From Clostridia bacterium (lineage in GTDB: Bacteria; Bacillota; Clostridia; Christensenellales; QALW01), in contig JAGCSD010000122.1 in the NCBI GenBank assembly GCA_017964345.1, positions 1 through 11,302 on the forward strand: 11,302 nt of DNA, given 5' to 3'. The notes beneath the pieces were generated by a model. That model saw nothing but the letters and a program-made list of their open reading frames with translations. It searched no databases and had not been told where the DNA came from. A program made the position numbers and the translations under genes. Shown here one piece after another: positions 7,393 through 11,302 of the stretch (position 1 is the stretch's first letter; each line of letters begins with the position of its first letter).

Positions 7393-7421
7393 TTGTTAAA
7401 AAGATGTCTTCGTGATACAAT
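7393..7421 (+). promoter_or_regulatory. Promoter of the GH78 gene
   Basis: -35 TTGTTA (7393-7398) and -10 TACAAT (7416-7421) are separated by 17 bp, with an extended -10 TG (7413-7414). The ATG is 25 bp beyond the -10 box. It is divergent from the pyk promoter, with 35 bp between the two -35 boxes. Confidence 0.8.
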
Positions 7422-7446
7422 AAAAACGTAAGAGGGGAGCGATCGC

Positions 7447-10020
7447 ATGCACTATCAGGATGAAGAACGCGCCTTTGCCGGTGCCAAATGGATCTGCGGC
7501 GGCGATGCTTTTTTGGAATCGCTGGAGCAAAAGCCCGCTATAGCAGGTACGCATTGGATATGGCAGGATTGCCGTGCGCGCGCGCATCTGTATAAGACGT
7601 TCGCGCTCGACGCGCCGGTGTCGGCGCGGGCGTGTTTTTTATGCGATAACCCGTTTGCGCTGTTTTTGAACGGCGTCTGTCTGGCGCGCGACGTGCGCGC
7701 GTTTGACGGCGACGTCACCGCCGCGCTGAAAAAAGGCGAAAACACCGTGTTTCTTGCCTGCCGCCAAACGGATGCGGACGATTGGTTTTCCTCCGCGCTA
7801 TGCGGTAAGATCGAGGGCGACGGGCTTTTTGTCCCGACCGACGCAAGCTGGACGAGCGGATTGGAAGCAACCGGCGGCGAGGATATCGAACGTCAACCGG
7901 CGGCGGAGCATCCGGCGCGGATCATCGCTTGTCCGCTTCATCCGCGCGCGCAGAAGCGTTCGCTGTATTTTCGCAAACAGTTTTTCTGTCCGCACCCGGT
8001 CACAAAAGCGGCGCTGTTCGTGTCCGAGGAGGGCGAAACCGAGGTGTACTGCAACGGCAGCCGCACGGACGACGAACTGCTGCCGCAGGGAACGTGCGCG
8101 GATCCGCGCGAATTTCGGGAGATCGATATCACAAATCGGATCGTGCCGGGGGAAAACGTGATCGGCTGTCTGACGGGGAACGGCTGGCTGAACAGCGAAC
8201 CGCTTTTTCAGGGCGCTCCGTTCAAGAACCGCGTGATGATGCGGTTGGTTTTATCGTTTGACGATGGCGGCGAACAAAGCATCAACACCGATGAAACTTG
8301 GAAATGCGCGCCCTCGCCTTTATATGAAAACGATTTACAGTATGGCGAACGCTATGACGCGCGCCGGGAAATACCCGGCTGGTGCCGGGCGTCCTTTGAT
8401 GATACCGCGTGGACGAACGCCGTGTGCGAACCGCCGTTCTCTGCGCGGCTGATCCGGCGCGTCATGCCTCCGATCCGCGTGATGCGCACGCTTGCGCCGC
8501 AAGCCGTATGGACGCGGGACGGCGCGGTGTTTTTCGATTTCGGGGAAACGGTCGCCGGGCGGTACCGTCTGCGCCTGACGCGCACGCGCCCGGGGCAGCG
8601 CATCAAAATTTCCTTCTGTGAACGGTTAGACGGCGCCGGTAAGCCGGTTGTCAGCGCTTCCGACCTAAGAAATTTCGACCTCTACCTTTGCAAGGGCGGA
8701 AAGGAAGAAGTGTACGAACCGCGTTTTGCCTTCAACGGCTTCCGATATCTGTACGTTACGGGGACGGATGCTCCCGCGCAGGCGGAACTGACCGCTCATG
8801 TGTGGCATAACGCGCTTGCCAAAACCGGTACCCTGCAGAGCCGGTATCGCTTTCTGCGCGAGCTGTACCGCGCAACGGAACGGACCATGGAGGGCAACTG
8901 CTTCCACGGTTTTTTGAATTGTCCCACGCGAGAAAAGACTCCTGCTTCGGACGTCACGCAGATTTTTGCTCCCACCGCGTGTTTTTTGGCGGATTGCTCC
9001 GCGCTTCTGGCGCGTTGGACCGACCACGGACGCAAAACGTGTTCGGACGTCTACGGCCGCAGCGATGAACTCTATTTGGTGCCGTGGACGCTCTATCGAT
9101 TTTACGGCGATCGCGGGATCTTAGAGGCGCGGCGCGACGCGATCTTCGATCTGGCGCGGCGGCGCTGTGAGAGCGTCAGCGACAATCTGCCCGAAGAATT
9201 CTGTTCGCCGTTTAACGATCGCGCTTCCGTTTCGGCAAACCTGCCGCCGGATTTTTTCGCGCACGCCTATTTCTGTTATATGCTTAAGATCGTCACGCAG
9301 ATAGCCGAGGCGCTCGGTGATTTCACGGTGACCGAGGAATTTGCCCAAAAGCTCGAAAACGCGCGTTACGCGTTTCGCCGGCGGTATTTTTTGCCGCTGG
9401 AAAACGATTTCGCGCCGCGCACCCAGAGCGCGCTCGTCCTGCCGTTGGCGTTTGACATTCTGCCGCCGCACCGCTGCGCCGCCGCGGCGCGCACGCTGCG
9501 CGACCGGATCTATGCCGACGGACATATCACGACCGGCGTGGTCGGTACACGGTATATTCTCAACGCGCTGTGCGAAAACGGGCAAACCGACGCGGCGTTT
9601 TTCCTTCTGGATCATGAAGCGTACCCTTCGTGGAAAGCGATGCTCAAAAACAGCATCACGCTGACGGAGGGGTGGCGCGGCGCGGCTCCCCTGCCGCAAA
9701 ACAGCATAAATCATGTTTCTTTCGGCACGGTGACCGGCTGGATGTTTGAATGTTTGGCGGGTATCCGTCCTTGCGAATCGGAACCCGGTTTTGCGCATGT
9801 GGTGCTGAAGCCGTCGATTCTGCCGCAGTTGGGTTCGTTCAAGGCGGACTTCCGTTCCGTTTCCGGACCGATCCGTGTGGAATGGCGCGTTTCCGGCGAT
9901 ACCGTCACCTATGCGTTTTCCGCCGCGCGGAGCGTCACCCTGATCCAGCCCGACGGCGTGATCCGCTCCTTTCCCTCCGGCACGCACAAGGCGATCTGGC
10001 GGCATCGCGCGGAAGACTGA
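7447..10020 (+). CDS. GH78 alpha-L-rhamnosidase-like protein, divergent catalytic motif
   Basis: 857 residues, no signal peptide, so probably cytosolic. Start ATG 7447 has AGAGGGGAG at 7431-7439. Order: an N-terminal jelly-roll (about 1-150); a Bac_rhamnosid_N-like lectin domain (about 175-300, ending NVIGCLTGNGWLNSEP); the Bac_rhamnosid beta domain with FFDFGETVAGRY; an (alpha/alpha)6 catalytic domain (about 460-765); and a C-terminal beta-sandwich with HVVLKP. GH78 enzymes release terminal L-rhamnose from pectin side chains and glycosides. The family motif DCPxRExxxWxGD is NCPTREKTPASD here (N491-D502): the first Asp is Asn, the Trp is gone and one residue is missing, though E496 remains. 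The second catalytic Glu seems kept (E741 in TLTEGW), as does NH at 755-756. The usual GDW segment is not recognisable. It could have changed specificity or be inactive; a family call is firm, activity is not. Confidence 0.88.
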   Translation: MHYQDEERAFAGAKWICGGDAFLESLEQKPAIAGTHWIWQDCRARAHLYKTFALDAPVSARACFLCDNPFALFLNGVCLARDVRAFDGDVTAALKKGENTVFLACRQTDADDWFSSALCGKIEGDGLFVPTDASWTSGLEATGGEDIERQPAAEHPARIIACPLHPRAQKRSLYFRKQFFCPHPVTKAALFVSEEGETEVYCNGSRTDDELLPQGTCADPREFREIDITNRIVPGENVIGCLTGNGWLNSEPLFQGAPFKNRVMMRLVLSFDDGGEQSINTDETWKCAPSPLYENDLQYGERYDARREIPGWCRASFDDTAWTNAVCEPPFSARLIRRVMPPIRVMRTLAPQAVWTRDGAVFFDFGETVAGRYRLRLTRTRPGQRIKISFCERLDGAGKPVVSASDLRNFDLYLCKGGKEEVYEPRFAFNGFRYLYVTGTDAPAQAELTAHVWHNALAKTGTLQSRYRFLRELYRATERTMEGNCFHGFLNCPTREKTPASDVTQIFAPTACFLADCSALLARWTDHGRKTCSDVYGRSDELYLVPWTLYRFYGDRGILEARRDAIFDLARRRCESVSDNLPEEFCSPFNDRASVSANLPPDFFAHAYFCYMLKIVTQIAEALGDFTVTEEFAQKLENARYAFRRRYFLPLENDFAPRTQSALVLPLAFDILPPHRCAAAARTLRDRIYADGHITTGVVGTRYILNALCENGQTDAAFFLLDHEAYPSWKAMLKNSITLTEGWRGAAPLPQNSINHVSFGTVTGWMFECLAGIRPCESEPGFAHVVLKPSILPQLGSFKADFRSVSGPIRVEWRVSGDTVTYAFSAARSVTLIQPDGVIRSFPSGTHKAIWRHRAED

Positions 10021-10027
10021 CCGCGCG
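10006..10027 (+). repeat. Inverted repeat flanking the GH78 stop codon
   Basis: CGCGCGG (10006-10012) and CCGCGCG (10021-10027) could form a 7-bp GC stem with an 8-base loop holding the TGA. No T-tract follows, so it is not an intrinsic terminator. No other terminator is visible before ppdK, so some read-through into ppdK is possible. Confidence 0.4.
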
Positions 10028-10052
10028 GCGCAAGGGAAAGTCAAAAAAACGG

Positions 10053-10081
10053 TTGCCAAGATTTGTGAATTCCATTATAAT
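10053..10081 (+). promoter_or_regulatory. Near-consensus sigma-A promoter of ppdK
   Basis: -35 TTGCCA (10053-10058) and -10 TATAAT (10076-10081) with exactly 17 bp between them, 53 bp upstream of the ATG. It implies strong, housekeeping-type expression independent of the GH78 gene. Confidence 0.88.
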
Positions 10082-10134
10082 AGATAAGGTATGCAAAGAA
10101 AGAGCGGCAGCTCGTGAAAAATAGGAGGAAGAAT

Positions 10135-11302
10135 ATGTCGAAAAAGTATGTTTACCTTTTCAGCGAAGGCAACGCGACTATGCGTGAACTGCTCGGTGGA
10201 AAAGGCGCCAACCTCGCGGAAATGACCAATATCGGTCTGCCGGTGCCGCAGGGCTTCACGATTACGACCGAAGCCTGCACGCAGTATTATGAAGACGGAC
10301 GTCAGATCAATGACGAGATCATGGGACAGATCATGACCTATGTTGCCAAGATGGAAGAGATCAACGGCAAAAAGTTCGGGGACAAGCAAAATCCCCTGCT
10401 CGTTTCCGTTCGTTCCGGCGCGCGCGCTTCCATGCCCGGCATGATGGATACCATTCTGAACCTCGGCTTGAACGACGACGTGGTCGCCGCGATGATCGCC
10501 GGCAACCCCGATCCCAAATTCGAGCGGTTCGTATATGACTGCTATCGCCGCTTCATTCAGATGTTCTCGGACGTCGTGATGGAAGTGGGCAAAAAGTATT
10601 TTGAGGCTCTTATCGACGAGATGAAGGAAGCCAAGGGCGTGAAAAACGACATCGACCTGGATGCCGCGGATCTGCGCAAACTGGCGGAACAGTTCAAGGC
10701 GGAATATAAGAAACAGATCGGTAAGGACTTCCCCTCCGATCCCAAAGAACAGCTCTACGAGGCAATCCGTGCGGTGTTCCGTTCCTGGGACAACCCCCGC
10801 GCCAACGTCTATCGCCGCGACAACGACATTCCCTATTCCTGGGGTACTGCCGTCAACGTCATGCCGATGGTGTTCGGCAACCTGAACGATGAGTCCGGTA
10901 CGGGCGTGGCGTTCACGCGCGATCCGGCAACGGGCGAAAAGAAACTGATGGGCGAGTTCTTGACCAACGCGCAGGGCGAAGACGTGGTCGCCGGCGTGCG
11001 TACGCCGATGCCCATTTCGCAGATGGCTGAAAAATTCCCGCAGGCGTACGCCGATTTCGTCAAGGTCTGCGATCTGTTGGAAGATCATTACCGCGATATG
11101 CAGGATATGGAGTTCACCGTTGAAAACGGCAAACTGTATATGCTGCAGTGCCGCAACGGTAAGCGTACCGCTAAGGCGGCGCTGAAGATCGCCTGCGATC
11201 TGGTGGACGAAGGCATGATCGACGAGAAAAAAGCGGTCGCCATGATCGATCCCCGCAATCTGGACACCCTGCTTCATCCGCAGTTCGACCAGAAGGCGCT
11301 CA
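10135..11302 (+). CDS. ppdK: Pyruvate phosphate dikinase, N-terminal part (3' partial)
   Basis: The 389 codons seen run off the right edge; the family is about 875 residues. The enzyme interconverts pyruvate, ATP and phosphate with PEP, AMP and pyrophosphate in the cytosol. The visible part is the ATP-grasp nucleotide-binding region: LLGGKGANLAEMT, with K23 matching the ATP-binding Lys22 of C. symbiosum PPDK, then LVSVRSGARASMPGMMDT, AVFRSWDNPRA, INAQGEDVVAGVRTP-type motif (TNAQGEDVVAGVRTP here) and DMEFT with LQCRNGKRT. These hold the Asp, Glu and Gln that bind nucleotide and metal. The phosphohistidine and PEP/pyruvate-binding domains lie beyond the window. Start ATG 10135 is set by AGGAGG at 10123-10128, 6 bp upstream, and by the family N-terminus (KKYVYLFSEGNA). 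It has its own promoter. Together with pyruvate kinase nearby it could set the direction of flux between PEP and pyruvate. Confidence 0.97.
   Translation, partial: MSKKYVYLFSEGNATMRELLGGKGANLAEMTNIGLPVPQGFTITTEACTQYYEDGRQINDEIMGQIMTYVAKMEEINGKKFGDKQNPLLVSVRSGARASMPGMMDTILNLGLNDDVVAAMIAGNPDPKFERFVYDCYRRFIQMFSDVVMEVGKKYFEALIDEMKEAKGVKNDIDLDAADLRKLAEQFKAEYKKQIGKDFPSDPKEQLYEAIRAVFRSWDNPRANVYRRDNDIPYSWGTAVNVMPMVFGNLNDESGTGVAFTRDPATGEKKLMGEFLTNAQGEDVVAGVRTPMPISQMAEKFPQAYADFVKVCDLLEDHYRDMQDMEFTVENGKLYMLQCRNGKRTAKAALKIACDLVDEGMIDEKKAVAMIDPRNLDTLLHPQFDQKAL

Noticed and set aside
10006..10027. Terminator at the end of the GH78 gene
   Set aside because: The GC-rich inverted repeat has no T-tract after it on either strand.
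9121..10059. 312-codon open frame on the minus strand
   Set aside because: Antisense to the catalytic part of the GH78 gene; arginine-rich, no family match.
10075..11277. 400-codon open frame on the minus strand
   Set aside because: It lies antisense to ppdK, whose protein matches its family along the whole length. His/Val/Arg-rich composition is typical of a GC-rich antisense shadow.

Overview
The window looks like a piece of an anaerobic Firmicutes genome (class Clostridia, probably an uncultured gut or digester lineage). The evidence is AGGAGG-type ribosome sites, several clean sigma-A promoters with 17-bp spacers, a pyrophosphate-linked PEP-synthesis gene (ppdK) very close to the Clostridium symbiosum type, and moderately GC-rich coding sequence. 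Lineage is inferred from gene style; no marker gene is present.

Layout, left to right. (1) 2-2458 (+): one long frame, open at the left edge. It begins as the core of the adenine DNA glycosylase MutY and continues without a stop into a large carbohydrate-active protein (CBM-like + DUF5060 + DUF4038). The join, near 101-130, is either a real gene fusion or deletion, or a chimeric assembly; it is the oddest thing in the window. A hairpin terminator follows at 2474-2508. (2) 2594-4999 (-): a second, complete DUF5060/DUF4038 protein, tail-to-tail with the first, with a signal peptide, an F5/8-type C domain and a C-terminal membrane anchor. (3) 5126-7296 (-): a two-gene unit, pyruvate kinase then a short-chain dehydrogenase 11 bp downstream, ending in a strong terminator whose T-tract overlaps the -35 box of gene 2. 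(4) 7447-10020 (+): a cytoplasmic GH78 (alpha-L-rhamnosidase-like) protein, divergent from pyruvate kinase, with an altered catalytic motif. (5) 10135 to the right edge (+): N-terminal 389 codons of pyruvate phosphate dikinase with its own near-consensus promoter.

How they may work together. The two secreted DUF4038 proteins (a family that includes the GH140 apiosidases) and the GH78 protein fit plant-polysaccharide, possibly pectin, breakdown: outside the cell first, then on oligosaccharides inside. Pyruvate kinase and pyruvate phosphate dikinase act on the same PEP/pyruvate step and are separated only by the GH78 gene. These links are inferred from family and position. No RNA genes, CRISPR arrays, insertion sequences or phage genes were seen. 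No gene-free stretch exceeds 150 bp.
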